Shown: positions 25,438 to 34,747 of the stretch, piece by piece
How the letters are laid out: the number at the start of each line of letters is the position of its first letter
Numbering within the stretch: the first letter of the stretch is position 1
DNA from: UBA2030 sp049969475
GTDB taxonomy: Bacteria; Bacteroidota; Bacteroidia; Bacteroidales; TTA-H9
Reading direction: 5' to 3'
DNA: 64,000 nucleotides
Assembly (NCBI GenBank): GCA_049969475.1
Contig: JBMFOU010000005.1
Span: forward strand, 1-64,000
Notes under the pieces: model-generated
Seen by the model: the letters and a program-made list of their open reading frames with translations, nothing else
Databases searched by the model: none
What the model was told of the DNA's origin: nothing
Translations under genes and position numbers: made by a program

Positions 25438-25866
25438 ATGAAAATTCTTGTCCTATGTACAGGTAATAGTTGTCGCAGTCAAATGGCCGAAGGTTTTCTT
25501 CGGTCATTTGATTCGAGACTTCATGTTGAATCGGCAGGAACCGAACCTGCTGCTGAAGTCCATCCTAAAGCCATTAAGGTAATGGCTGAAAAAGCGATCG
25601 ATATTAGTCACCACAAACCCAAGCTTGCGGATCAGTTTATCAACGAAGAATGGGATTATGTAATTACAGTGTGCGACCACGCCAATGAGACGTGTCCAGC
25701 TTTTCTGGGCCCGGTTAAACATAGATTACATATTGGGTTTGAGGACCCTGCAAAAGCCACAGGAACAGAAGAAGAGATTTTGGCTGAGTTTCGGCGTATC
25801 CGCGACCAAATCCAATCGGAATTTTATAGGTTGTTTGAAAAAGAAGTCAAACCTTTTCTTTCATAA
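25438..25866 (+). CDS. arsC: Arsenate reductase, thioredoxin-coupled type
   Basis: 142 aa, low-molecular-weight phosphatase fold. The P-loop is CTGNSCR with nucleophile Cys7 and Cys12; two further cysteines, Cys79 (VITVCDHA) and Cys86 (ETCPAF), fall at the positions of the redox pair in the Staphylococcus-type enzyme. It reduces arsenate to arsenite, which the downstream Acr3 pump exports. The four-cysteine pattern points to thioredoxin rather than glutaredoxin as the electron donor. Confidence 0.95.
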   Translation: MKILVLCTGNSCRSQMAEGFLRSFDSRLHVESAGTEPAAEVHPKAIKVMAEKAIDISHHKPKLADQFINEEWDYVITVCDHANETCPAFLGPVKHRLHIGFEDPAKATGTEEEILAEFRRIRDQIQSEFYRLFEKEVKPFLS

Positions 25867-25921
25867 AACTCTAATTTTCAGCAAGAAAACAATCACCAAC
25901 CTATCATAAAACTTTTGCTGT

Positions 25922-26968
25922 ATGGCTAACAACCATAAACTTTCCTTTTTCGACCGATATCTTACCCTTTGGATTTTTTTGGTGATGGGAGCTGGAGTTC
26001 TTACCGGCTCACTAGCCCCAAGCATTGCACAGTTTTGGGACTCAATGAGTTCGGGAACCACCAATATACCCATCGCTATGGGTCTGATTCTCATGATGTA
26101 TCCACCCCTGGCCAAAGTAAAGTATGAAAAGTTACCCCTGGTATTCAGCAATTTAAAATTATTAGGGCTATCACTAGCTCAAAACTGGATTGTGGGTCCG
26201 CTGGTTATGTTTTTTCTCGCCTTGATTTTCCTGCCCAACCATCCCTCACTCATGACGGGTGTAATCCTCGTGGGCCTGGCACGATGCATAGCCATGGTAC
26301 TTGTATGGAACGACCTGGCCAAAGGCGATGCAGAATTGGCTGCCGGACTTGTAGCTTTTAATGCTCTTTTCCAGGTTTTTCTGTATTCAGTCTACGCATG
26401 GATATTTATCACCTTTTTACCCCCATTATTTGGTTTTCAGGGCAGCATTGTTAAAGTTTCTATTCAAGAAATAGCCATCACCGTGCTCATTTACCTGGGA
26501 ATACCTTTTATTGCGGGGCTTCTTTCAAGTATCGTGTTTAGAAAGTTGAAAGGTGAAAACTGGTATTTTCAACGTTTCATTCCCACTGTATCCTGGTTGA
26601 CGCCCATCGCATTGCTTTTTACCATTTTCGTCATGTTCTCACTAAAAGGCGACAAAATTGTAGAATTACCCTTGGATGTTTTTAGGGTAGCGATTCCTTA
26701 TTCAATATATTTTGCCTTAATGTTTTTCACCACTTTCTTTTTGGCCCGAAAAATGGGAACCGGTTACGAACAGTCTACCACGCTGGCTTTTACGGCAGGA
26801 AGTAACGATTTCGAGCTAGCCATTGCAGTAGCTATAGCAGTATTTGGAATCTCGTCAGGTGAGGCATTCGCAACTGTTATAGGGCCTCTGGTTGAAGTTC
26901 CGGTACTTATCCTGTTGGTAAATGTTGCACTGTGGTTCAGAAAGAAATATTTTGGAATTACATCCTGA
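25922..26968 (+). CDS. acr3: Arsenite efflux transporter Acr3
   Basis: 348 aa with ten predicted membrane helices. The family markers are present: LTGSLAPSIAQ in the first helix region, the conserved cysteine of Acr3 in GLARCIAMVLVWNDLAKGD (Cys122), and TAGSNDFELAIAVAIAVFG near the end. It exports arsenite across the inner membrane using the proton gradient and is the last gene of the operon. The 69-base gap after it contains the pdxB promoter box. Confidence 0.95.
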   Translation: MANNHKLSFFDRYLTLWIFLVMGAGVLTGSLAPSIAQFWDSMSSGTTNIPIAMGLILMMYPPLAKVKYEKLPLVFSNLKLLGLSLAQNWIVGPLVMFFLALIFLPNHPSLMTGVILVGLARCIAMVLVWNDLAKGDAELAAGLVAFNALFQVFLYSVYAWIFITFLPPLFGFQGSIVKVSIQEIAITVLIYLGIPFIAGLLSSIVFRKLKGENWYFQRFIPTVSWLTPIALLFTIFVMFSLKGDKIVELPLDVFRVAIPYSIYFALMFFTTFFLARKMGTGYEQSTTLAFTAGSNDFELAIAVAIAVFGISSGEAFATVIGPLVEVPVLILLVNVALWFRKKYFGITS

Positions 26969-27000
26969 TAATTCTCTCTCCGTAACCCTGTTTACAAAGG

Positions 27001-27023
27001 TTGCCGGTCGCGCCGTATTTTTG
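27001..27023 (+). promoter_or_regulatory. Candidate pdxB promoter (TTG-N12-TATTTTTG)
   Basis: TATTTTTGC at 27016-27023 matches TAnnTTTG and lies 14 bases before the ATG. A TTG at 27001-27003 lies exactly 12 bases upstream, a spacing seen at three other genes in this window. Confidence 0.6.
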
Positions 27024-27037
27024 CAAAAATTTTATGC

Positions 27038-28141
27038 ATGCCTGTAATACTTGCCGATCGGCATATTCCTTATCTGGATGTTTTGGCCCAGAGCGAGTTA
27101 CAAGTTATTCCTTTAAGACCTGAAGAAATCACAAGGACAAAACTTTTAGAGACTCGGGCTGAAGGGTTATTAATCAGAACACGAACCAAGGTCAACTCAA
27201 ATCTACTGGACGGGACAGCCGTTCATTTTATTGGCACAGCCACTATTGGCATGGACCATATCGATACGCTTTGGTGCAAATCCCGGGGAATAGAGGTTGT
27301 GTCAGCTCCTGGATGCAATGCGGGAGGCGTGATGCAATACATCGCAGCAGCTCTGGCTCAATATTTCACAACTTCCCCAAAAAATCCCGATGGGCTAACG
27401 CTGGGCATTGTGGGATACGGGAATACCGGAAGATTATCAGCAAAAGTGGGTAATGCGCTTGGAATGAGAATTTTAATAAACGACCCACCACTGGCCGATG
27501 CCGGTTACCTGAAGAACGACACTCCATTGAAGCAACTGCTTTCCGAATCTGATGTAGTTACCTTACACGTTCCATACACTTCCAGGGGAGCCCATCCTAC
27601 CCGATACCTCCTCAATGAGGGAAATATCAAGTACCTCAAGCCCACAAATCTTCTTATCAATACCTCAAGGGGTGGAGTTGTGGATGAAATGTCGCTCTTA
27701 AAATTCAAATCTGAACACCCAGCATTTCATTATATTTTGGATGTTTGGGAGAATGAGCCAGACCTCAATAAAGAGGTACTTTATGAGGCATTTCTGGCAA
27801 CTCCACATATTGCAGGATACAGTCTGGATGGGAAACGCAATGCCAGTCAGGTGATTTTCAATGCAGTACTGAAACATTTTGGTTTTGGGGAAGATATAGT
27901 TTTACCTGATATTATCCCACGCACTCAGCCAGAAATCAATGCACGGCATCTTATGGAAGCGATTCTTGAGGTGTATCCAATAACTGCGGATGACCGGAGG
28001 CTGCGCAGGGAGCCCGGGAGCTTTGAAAAATTAAGATCAAACTACCCATTCAGGCATGAATTCCATCACTTTACCCTAAGTGGGTTAGATGAAGTGGAAA
28101 AGCGAAATGCCCAAGTGTTGGGGTTTAAAATCAAGGATTAA
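27038..28141 (+). CDS. pdxB: Erythronate-4-phosphate dehydrogenase
   Basis: 367 aa, D-2-hydroxyacid dehydrogenase fold. The NAD-binding motif is LGIVGYGNTGRLSA; catalytic regions include INTSRGGVVDE (Arg), DVWENEPDL (Glu) and TPHIAGYSLDGK (His). PNAGG-like APGCNAGGVMQYI and the ~370-residue length with an extra C-terminal domain are characteristic of PdxB, which catalyses the second step of the DXP-independent route to pyridoxal phosphate. Its last four bases overlap the end of the convergent gene at 28138. Confidence 0.95.
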   Translation: MPVILADRHIPYLDVLAQSELQVIPLRPEEITRTKLLETRAEGLLIRTRTKVNSNLLDGTAVHFIGTATIGMDHIDTLWCKSRGIEVVSAPGCNAGGVMQYIAAALAQYFTTSPKNPDGLTLGIVGYGNTGRLSAKVGNALGMRILINDPPLADAGYLKNDTPLKQLLSESDVVTLHVPYTSRGAHPTRYLLNEGNIKYLKPTNLLINTSRGGVVDEMSLLKFKSEHPAFHYILDVWENEPDLNKEVLYEAFLATPHIAGYSLDGKRNASQVIFNAVLKHFGFGEDIVLPDIIPRTQPEINARHLMEAILEVYPITADDRRLRREPGSFEKLRSNYPFRHEFHHFTLSGLDEVEKRNAQVLGFKIKD

Positions 28142-29997
28142 TAATCGAGATATTCCTGGAAAAGAGTTTGAAGAAAAGCCCGGGCATGTTTTTCATGCTT
28201 CAAATGAATACCCGAAGGAATAGTCATGCGGAAAGGTATTTGCAGCTTATGATCCCATATATATTCTCCTTCGGGAATTTTCCAACCTACGCCATAATCG
28301 AATGTAAGATACGTGAAATCAGGTGTGGCAGGATTTAGCATGTCTCTTCCCCAAAAAAACTCCTGGGTAGAGACTCCAAGCATACTCAAAAGTGTGGTTC
28401 CTACATCGGTTTGCGAAACCAGCCTCGAAATTTGCCTTCCCCTCCATTCCGGTTTAATCACTTCACCATAAAAGAGAATGGGTATCCGGTTGTATTCGAA
28501 AGAATTAGGATGCCAGTTGCGATAGGAATTGTGGCTATGATCGGCTACGAGAATAAAAAGGGTATTAGCATACCATGGCTGCTTTCGCGCCTGCTCGAAG
28601 AAACGCCCCAGGCTCCAATCAGTATAAAAGGCTGAGTTGATATATTTACGTTCGTTGTTCCCCCAGTGTAATTTTTCCTCCATGGGCTGGTCGTAAGGGG
28701 AATGAGAAGACAGAGTAAACAAGGACGCAAAGAATGGTTGAGGTTCGGTTTTAAGGTCATGCAGAAGTTCGTTGAGAGTAAACTCGTCGTGAATACCCAA
28801 TTTGCCTTCCTTGCGGGGAAGTTTGAAATCATAAATCTCTTTAATACGATGAAACTCGTTGAAGATAATGTAGCTCTTTATGTTTCCGTAAATCAGTTGC
28901 CCTCCGAAGTAAAAGCTTGAATGGTATCCCAAAGCATTAATTTTCCGTACGATACTTGGTAAATGTCGGTACTTGTCAGGCTGGACAGTGATAGAAGTGT
29001 AAGGATGAGGGGGAAAGGCACTGAAAAGAGCAGCCATGCCCTGCTCCGAACGTTTTCCCCCGGCGTAGGCCTGAGTGAAAAGAATCCCATTTTTCTCCAA
29101 TTTTCTGAATTCGGGAGTTATGCCAGGTTCTCCGCCCAGGCTTTCAATCAGATCGGCCGACCAACTCTCTAAAATGAGCATTACAATATTGGGGCGCTCG
29201 TTGATGAGAATTTGCGGGGGACTGATTATTGGCTTAGCAAATAAAGAGTCCACGATAGCTCTGGCCTCTTCATCAGGCATAAATCGGAATGGATTCTCGT
29301 CTTTAAATTGACGGTTTTCGAACCAACTGATATAAAGGTTGAAAGCAGAGTTTACTGCGGTGTTGTTGAGTATTTCGTATTGCGAATAATAGCTCTGACT
29401 CTGGTTGATAGGAATTTGCTGCAAGCCTCCCCGAGCTCCTATAACCAGCAAGGGAAGAAATAAAACAAAGGCTAATAAGCCTTTCCACCAAACCCTTGCC
29501 TCTCCCACAGATCGAATGGCAACCCACCGATGGTAGATAAAGACTCCTACAGTGGTCAGTATCCCAAACATCGCAAAAAGCAGTACCAGATTGCTGGTTT
29601 GGGCTGAGTTGATAACCTCGGAAGGATGAGCCAGATATCTCAGAGCCTTAAAGCTGAGCTTGGTCTGCCACTCCTCATAAATACCTGCTTCACCAGCAAT
29701 AAGGAGGGAATAACATACAATCAGTAAGTAATTAAAAATCAACAACAGTCGGTCGACCCAGGCTGATCGTGCATAATACTTAATCATAAGCAGGACTAAT
29801 ATTATAAAGGCAGGGTAGCAGAAAGTGGCCGTATCGAGGCGAAGCGCAGAGGGGAAAGCCTTTAAAATTTCCATGAAAGGCATACCGGAATGAAACATCA
29901 AGCCTGCATAGTAAACAATAAACGCCACCCGCCCCAGGGCAAAAAAAATGAGCCAGAAAAAATAGTGGCGTAAAAGACTTTTGAATATGAATTTCAT
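28138..29997 (-). CDS. LTA-synthase-like membrane phosphotransferase (paralogue 1)
   Basis: 619 aa. Five N-terminal membrane helices (within 1-190) are followed by an extracytoplasmic sulfatase-fold domain (about 268-600). Catalytic positions of the LtaS family are recognisable: metal-binding Glu277 (LILESW), a Ser317 in GGKRSEQG where LtaS has its threonine nucleophile, and D486/H487 (VADHSHNS). Such enzymes transfer glycerol phosphate or phosphoethanolamine from phospholipids; diderm bacteria lack LTA, so the acceptor is probably a periplasmic glycan or lipid. It is convergent with pdxB (4-base overlap) and lies 96 bases after miaA on the same strand. Confidence 0.85.
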   Translation of the reverse strand: MKFIFKSLLRHYFFWLIFFALGRVAFIVYYAGLMFHSGMPFMEILKAFPSALRLDTATFCYPAFIILVLLMIKYYARSAWVDRLLLIFNYLLIVCYSLLIAGEAGIYEEWQTKLSFKALRYLAHPSEVINSAQTSNLVLLFAMFGILTTVGVFIYHRWVAIRSVGEARVWWKGLLAFVLFLPLLVIGARGGLQQIPINQSQSYYSQYEILNNTAVNSAFNLYISWFENRQFKDENPFRFMPDEEARAIVDSLFAKPIISPPQILINERPNIVMLILESWSADLIESLGGEPGITPEFRKLEKNGILFTQAYAGGKRSEQGMAALFSAFPPHPYTSITVQPDKYRHLPSIVRKINALGYHSSFYFGGQLIYGNIKSYIIFNEFHRIKEIYDFKLPRKEGKLGIHDEFTLNELLHDLKTEPQPFFASLFTLSSHSPYDQPMEEKLHWGNNERKYINSAFYTDWSLGRFFEQARKQPWYANTLFILVADHSHNSYRNWHPNSFEYNRIPILFYGEVIKPEWRGRQISRLVSQTDVGTTLLSMLGVSTQEFFWGRDMLNPATPDFTYLTFDYGVGWKIPEGEYIWDHKLQIPFRMTIPSGIHLKHEKHARAFLQTLFQEYLDY

Positions 29998-30093
29998 GCG
30001 ATAATTTTTTTTACAGTGGATTCCATATTTTATTTAAACAACCTGTGCATGGCTATCAGTGTATCCAGGCATCTACCCAAGGGAAAGTTGTTG

Positions 30094-31005
30094 CTAACAT
30101 TTATTGAGTTGAAAATCAATAATATTAATCAATGAATCTATCTCTTTCGGTGAGAACCATTGATACTGAGGGTCTTTTCGGAACCAGGTGAGCTGACGTT
30201 TGGCGTAACGCCGGGTATTGGTTTTAATTTTCTCAACAGCATCATCCAGCGAATACAAACCATCGAAGTGTGCAAATAATTCTTCGTAGCCCACAGTCCG
30301 TAGGGTATTCAAATAGCGGAGATGCTTCAGGGAGAGGGCTTCTTCTACCAATCCCTCTTCAATCATTGAGTCGGTGCGGTGAGCTATACGTAAAAAAAGT
30401 TCTTCACGAGGAAGGTTGAGCGCTAGTTTGAGAACCCGGAAAGGACGATGCTTCGCAGTTCCAGTGCGAAGTGAGGAGTAAGGCTGGCCGGTGATAAGGC
30501 AAACTTCAATGGCTCGCATCAGCCGGGCTGGATTATTAAGGTCAACGAGGGAATAGTAAACCGGGTCGAGCTGGCTAAGCCAGTTGCGAAGCCCATTCAG
30601 ACCTTCTTTTTGGTAAAATTGGTGTACCTCTTCCCTAATACGGGGGTCGGGGTCGGGCAGCGTGTCGAAACCTTTACACACTGCATCAATGTAAAGTCCT
30701 GATCCACCCACCAAAAAAGCGCAGCGGTGATTTTTAAAAACATCATCCAGCCTGGCAAGTACTTCATTTTGGTATTGGGAAGCATTACAGGGTTGTGTGA
30801 TACTTCTATCTCCCACGAAGAAGTGAGGCACTCTGGCTCTTTGTTCCGCGGTGGGAGCAGCCGAGCCAATAGGAATTTCAAAATACAACTGCCGGCTATC
30901 AGCCGAAAGAACCACTGACTGGAAATGAGAGGCCAGCTGGATGCCCACCTCGGTTTTGCCGGAAGCCGTGGGTCCGGCTACTACCACCAGGAGGGGTTCA
31001 GGCAT
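30094..31005 (-). CDS. miaA: tRNA dimethylallyltransferase
   Basis: 303 aa, full length. The P-loop GPTASGKTEVG is near the N-terminus, followed by SADSRQLYFEIPIGSAAPT, the family motif in which Asp and Ser bind the substrate, GGSGLYIDAVCKGFD, and the tRNA-binding TRRYAKRQLTWFRKD. MiaA adds the isopentenyl group to A37 of tRNAs reading codons starting with U. It lies 24 bases downstream of the acidic-tailed protein gene. Confidence 0.97.
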   Translation of the reverse strand: MPEPLLVVVAGPTASGKTEVGIQLASHFQSVVLSADSRQLYFEIPIGSAAPTAEQRARVPHFFVGDRSITQPCNASQYQNEVLARLDDVFKNHRCAFLVGGSGLYIDAVCKGFDTLPDPDPRIREEVHQFYQKEGLNGLRNWLSQLDPVYYSLVDLNNPARLMRAIEVCLITGQPYSSLRTGTAKHRPFRVLKLALNLPREELFLRIAHRTDSMIEEGLVEEALSLKHLRYLNTLRTVGYEELFAHFDGLYSLDDAVEKIKTNTRRYAKRQLTWFRKDPQYQWFSPKEIDSLINIIDFQLNKC

Positions 31006-31029
31006 AATTCATGAAAAGGAAAACGGTTA

Positions 31030-31878
31030 TTAGTAATCGTCCTCATCGTATCCGCGACCTCCCCGGCCACGGCCTCCCGACCTGAAATCGTCCTCATCAT
31101 CTTCTTCCTCAAAAAAGAAGTCATCGTCATCGGCAGGTAATTCTTCTTCTTCAAGGTCAGAATCTCCAGGGTCGTAAATTTCGGCAAATTCAGGCCCAAA
31201 CTGCTCTGCAATTTCTTCGCGGGTCAGTTTTTTCTTCTTTTCCGGAGCAGGTGCCGGTACATCCTCGCCTTTTATAATGGCCCCGAAAGTTTCGTCATCC
31301 TCAAGTTTTTCGATTTCCATTGCTATTTCTTCATCGCTAATTTCATCCAGCGATTTGCGCTGCTTGTTCTTTTCTTTATCCTTGCGCTCGAACCGACGAA
31401 TTTCAATCTCCTGAATTAATTCAATGGGCTTCAAAGGAATTTCGCCCTCTGCATTCACACATTTGGGGAGGCCGGCCACATCGTCAGCCTGATAAATCTT
31501 CTGTAATTCGATGAAGAAGACAAAAGAATCGACTCCATTGTATTCGAAAATAATTTTCTGGTGAGGATCCATGATGTAGTCGCGCAGACGGGCCACAGCA
31601 ATATGCGTAAAAGGAATATTTATGCGACGGTTTTCTACTCTTATATCCTCATCCTCTTCATGCACTGTCTTCGATAAAAGAGGTTTCTCAGCAATTTCTC
31701 TGAGTTTTACCCAGCGGGCATTAGCAATATAAAACCACATTTGCGCCTCGGCTCTCAAAGGGGCACACTCCAGAATGGCCTTTTGGAAATCTTCAAAAGT
31801 ATGGGTGGGGGTAATATCAATTTCCCGCACGTATTCGTCAATGGTATCGGTTTTGACCTTAAAACGATAGATATGCAT
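31030..31878 (-). CDS. pRiA4b ORF-3/IS1096-passenger-like protein with acidic tail
   Basis: 282 aa. Residues about 1-185 resemble the PRiA4_ORF3 (IS1096 TnpR passenger) fold: MHIYRFKVKTDTIDEYVREIDI, HTFEDFQKAILEC, and a conserved FEYNGVDSFVFFIELQKI block. A charged linker follows, and the last ~40 residues are almost entirely Asp and Glu, then RGRGGRG and DEDDY. Despite the name, no transposase or terminal repeats are near and it looks like an ordinary chromosomal gene. The function is unknown; the acidic and RGG-like tail suggests protein or nucleic-acid contacts. A -7-like box and hairpin lie upstream. Confidence 0.7.
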   Translation of the reverse strand: MHIYRFKVKTDTIDEYVREIDITPTHTFEDFQKAILECAPLRAEAQMWFYIANARWVKLREIAEKPLLSKTVHEEDEDIRVENRRINIPFTHIAVARLRDYIMDPHQKIIFEYNGVDSFVFFIELQKIYQADDVAGLPKCVNAEGEIPLKPIELIQEIEIRRFERKDKEKNKQRKSLDEISDEEIAMEIEKLEDDETFGAIIKGEDVPAPAPEKKKKLTREEIAEQFGPEFAEIYDPGDSDLEEEELPADDDDFFFEEEDDEDDFRSGGRGRGGRGYDEDDY

Positions 31879-31934
31879 AAATAGCTAATATTGATAGAAG
31901 TAAAATTAAACGAATTTGCCCAAAACCGGGTGTG

Positions 31935-31961
31935 CAAAAATAGCGAAAGGAAATTTTCGCT
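31935..31961 (-). promoter_or_regulatory. Hairpin plus TATTTTTG: terminator and/or promoter
   Basis: On the minus strand, AGCGAAA-ATTTCC-TTTCGCT forms a 7-bp stem (31942-31961) followed directly by ATTTTTG, just after the hemW stop. The bases TATTTTTGC (31935-31942 plus the next base) also match a TAnnTTTG -7 box for the downstream gene. It could end hemW transcription, start the next transcript, or do both. Confidence 0.5.
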
Positions 31962-31969
31962 GGGAAAAA

Positions 31970-33097
31970 TCAAGCATCAAATTCAAGGAGTTCGCGGATG
32001 ATGCCATCCGAAATCATGAAATTTCTTACGGGCACGTAAATACCTTTATGGGTCAACAGGATACGACCACGGGGCAATTTCCCCACTTTTTGAAGTAAAT
32101 GTTCCAGCGCTTGTTTTCCCCATCGTTGTTCAAAGTGATTGAACAGCATTCCTTCCCTGGTTCGAAGGCAAGTCATAAGATATTCATTGAGTTGCATAAT
32201 GCGACTGAGTTGTTCTTCTTCCCTATCCTGTTTGTGCGTGACGATTTGCCTCCATTTCGAGATAGAAGCCGGATTCCACCAACGCTTTCTCCCATCAAAA
32301 GAATGGGCTGAAGGACCCAGGCCGAGATAAGGAACCCCGGTCCAGTAGGAAGTATTATGCCTTGAATGGTATCCTGGTAGACTAAGATTAGAAACTTCGT
32401 AAAAGTGATAGCCATGGTGGCGGGCCATTCGCCTCAAGAGATGAAAATGAGCCAGAGCCAGGTCGTCTGGGGGAGCCGAAACCTGATTTCTGCGCACCCT
32501 GAAGTCATAAATCGTTTTTTCTTCCAATGTAAGGGCGTAGGCAGACATATGTTCTGGCCGGAATTCAAAAACCTGTTCCAGGGTTTTAAGCCAGGCCTGG
32601 CGGCTCAAGCCTGGAATGCCATAAATCAGATCCAGGGATAGGTTGGTAAAACCCACATTCCTTACAAGGCGCAACTTATTCAGCGATTCGCCAGCAGAGT
32701 GCAAACGTTCAAGAAAATCCAGGGCTGCTTCATCCAGCGACTGAAGACCTACACTTAATCTATTAATTCCAAGGTCTTTCCACAATTTTAACGAGTCAAG
32801 CGTTATATCATCAGGGTTCACTTCAAGCGTAATTTCAGCCTGAGGACTGATTTTAAATTGGGTTCGGAGGCCTTTAAACAAGGCTCTTAGCTCTTCTTCT
32901 GATAACAAAGAAGGTGTGCCCCCGCCCAAATACAGTGTTGCCATGGTTTGATCCGACCAGTCTGAAGCAAAATGATTAGCCTCCGACAAAAGCAGTTCAA
33001 TAAAATCGTTCCTTAATTTATCGGAAACCACCGAAAAGAAATTGCAGTACGGACACTTTTTGCGACAGAAGGGAACGTGTATATAAAGGCCGGCCAT
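31970..33097 (-). CDS. hemW: Radical SAM protein HemW (heme chaperone)
   Basis: 375 aa. The radical SAM cluster site CRKKCPYC (Cys11, 15, 18) with F after it fits HemW rather than HemN, which has a fourth cysteine. Next are TLYLGGGTPSLL, the GxP-type SVGLQSLDEAALDFLERLHSA, DLIYGIPG and the C-terminal HemN_C region. HemW is thought to deliver heme to target proteins. It is 1 base downstream of the histidine kinase gene and co-transcribed with it. Confidence 0.92.
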   Translation of the reverse strand: MAGLYIHVPFCRKKCPYCNFFSVVSDKLRNDFIELLLSEANHFASDWSDQTMATLYLGGGTPSLLSEEELRALFKGLRTQFKISPQAEITLEVNPDDITLDSLKLWKDLGINRLSVGLQSLDEAALDFLERLHSAGESLNKLRLVRNVGFTNLSLDLIYGIPGLSRQAWLKTLEQVFEFRPEHMSAYALTLEEKTIYDFRVRRNQVSAPPDDLALAHFHLLRRMARHHGYHFYEVSNLSLPGYHSRHNTSYWTGVPYLGLGPSAHSFDGRKRWWNPASISKWRQIVTHKQDREEEQLSRIMQLNEYLMTCLRTREGMLFNHFEQRWGKQALEHLLQKVGKLPRGRILLTHKGIYVPVRNFMISDGIIRELLEFDA

Positions 33098-33098
33098 G

Positions 33099-34610
33099 TT
33101 ATTTTTTTTTCAGAACAACTCTCAGGGTGGTTCCCTGGCCGAGCTGCGATGATTTCACGAAAATTCTGCCCCGGTGATATTCCTTAATGATGCGCCGGGC
33201 CAAAGACAAACCCAGGCCCCATCCTCGCTTTTTGCTGGTATACCCTGGCTTAAAAATGGTTTTGAATTTTGACCGGGGTATCCCTTTTCCGGTGTCAGTA
33301 AAATCTATTATTACACGATCATTTTCTTCCTCGATAGCTACAATAAAGGTACCCACACCGCCCATGGCATCTACTGCGTTTTTTACCAGGTTTTCAATAA
33401 CCCATTCCAGTAATGAGCTATTGCATGGGATTTGTAATGCTGAACGCCCCGTCTTGTTTTCTATAACATAATTCACTTTACGGGAAGTACGGTTTTTCAG
33501 GTATTCAATCGAATCATGGATAATCTTGAGAATATCATGATTTTCTAATTGGGGTCGTGAGCCGATTTTAGAAAACCTTTCCGTGATAATATCGAGCCGG
33601 CGGATATCTTTCTCCATTTCACCTATGGCAGGATGCTCAATTTCTTCCAGTTTTAGCAGCTCTATCCAGGCCATGAGCGACGACATGGGAGTTCCCAGTT
33701 GATGTGCAGTTTCGCGGGCCATACCTACCCATACCTGATTTTGCTCGCTCCGTCGTGCTGTGCTGAATAGAAAATAGGCGACCATCAAAAACAAGCCTAT
33801 GATTCCCAGCTGAACAAATGGATAGTAACGCAATTGAGTGAGCAGATAAGAGTCGCGGTAAAAGACATAACAAATACCGTACTGCGAAAGATTGATGCGT
33901 ATGGGCTCATTTTCGCTTTGGAGGAAATCGGTAAGAACCTTTACAGAGGGATATTTTTTGAGCAATGCAGAATCAATATTTCCACTGGCAATGATGTGGC
34001 TGCGCGTACTATCGGTAATTAATACGGGCACACTGGCCGAGTTGATCACCACTTCGTCGATAAACGACCGGTCGAGGTCGTCGAGTACATCCTGGAGCTC
34101 TGAAAAAAGCCGGCTATCCGTATAGTAGAGATAGTGCGTGCGCCCTCTCAGGTATTCAAAAGGGATAGGAGGATACTTGTTGAATTTTTCCAATAATTCT
34201 CCCTCGAGTCGTTTCACCTTTTTTACATCAAAATCAACATTGGCGGCCCCCTGAATATTCCCTTGGGCATCGGTGAGAACCACAGGAATGGTCTTGTTTT
34301 TTTCAATCATTTCAAGAAAAAACGTCAGGTCGGCCATATCTTCAGAATTGGCCAGTCGGCGATAGGCTCCAGCCAATAATTCGACCCTGCGACGCTCCTC
34401 TTCCTTTATCTGCCGGAAAAAAGTTTCTGTATAGCTCACCATCTGAGCTTTGCGATTCACCGCATCTACCCACAGCCTCAGGTTTTTTTGCTCTTCAAAT
34501 CTGACTTTTTCTACCAGATGGGCTGTGTAAAGAAAGGTCCCACCAAAAATCATAAAGGCAGCCAAAAGTAGCAGCCATTTCCATCGTCGTTTTCTGGTGT
34601 AAAGTTCCAT
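33099..34610 (-). CDS. Membrane sensor histidine kinase (orphan)
   Basis: 503 aa. Membrane helices at about 11-32 and 264-284 enclose a ~230-residue extracytoplasmic sensor domain of unknown ligand. The DHp domain has the phospho-acceptor His303 in ETAHQLGTPMSSL, an H-x-L-G-T-P variant typical of the HPK11/NtrY-like group. The ATPase has the N box ENLVKNAVDA (N407, N411), G1 DTGKGIP and G2 GWGLGLSL. No response regulator is adjacent; hemW is the only neighbour in the operon. The receiver at 4857 is a distant candidate partner only. Confidence 0.93.
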   Translation of the reverse strand: MELYTRKRRWKWLLLLAAFMIFGGTFLYTAHLVEKVRFEEQKNLRLWVDAVNRKAQMVSYTETFFRQIKEEERRRVELLAGAYRRLANSEDMADLTFFLEMIEKNKTIPVVLTDAQGNIQGAANVDFDVKKVKRLEGELLEKFNKYPPIPFEYLRGRTHYLYYTDSRLFSELQDVLDDLDRSFIDEVVINSASVPVLITDSTRSHIIASGNIDSALLKKYPSVKVLTDFLQSENEPIRINLSQYGICYVFYRDSYLLTQLRYYPFVQLGIIGLFLMVAYFLFSTARRSEQNQVWVGMARETAHQLGTPMSSLMAWIELLKLEEIEHPAIGEMEKDIRRLDIITERFSKIGSRPQLENHDILKIIHDSIEYLKNRTSRKVNYVIENKTGRSALQIPCNSSLLEWVIENLVKNAVDAMGGVGTFIVAIEEENDRVIIDFTDTGKGIPRSKFKTIFKPGYTSKKRGWGLGLSLARRIIKEYHRGRIFVKSSQLGQGTTLRVVLKKK

Positions 34611-34697
34611 GGGGTAAAATTAACTTCTTTCTCGCAGACTTATTGTATACCCGGAGAAGACTAAAACATAGCTTTCGAATGGGCTAATTTTTATGAT

Positions 34698-34720
34698 TTG
34701 CCTTCATTGCCCTACCTTTG
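34698..34720 (+). promoter_or_regulatory. Candidate transketolase promoter (TTG-N12-TACCTTTG)
   Basis: TACCTTTGC at 34713-34720 matches the TAnnTTTG box and ends 27 bases before the ATG. TTG at 34698-34700 lies 12 bases upstream. Confidence 0.65.
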
Positions 34721-34747
34721 CGCTCAAAACTAAAACATTAATTCATA

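Noticed and set aside
31030..31878. Insertion sequence suggested by IS1096-passenger similarity
   Set aside because: No transposase, terminal inverted repeats or target duplication is seen; neighbours are housekeeping genes.
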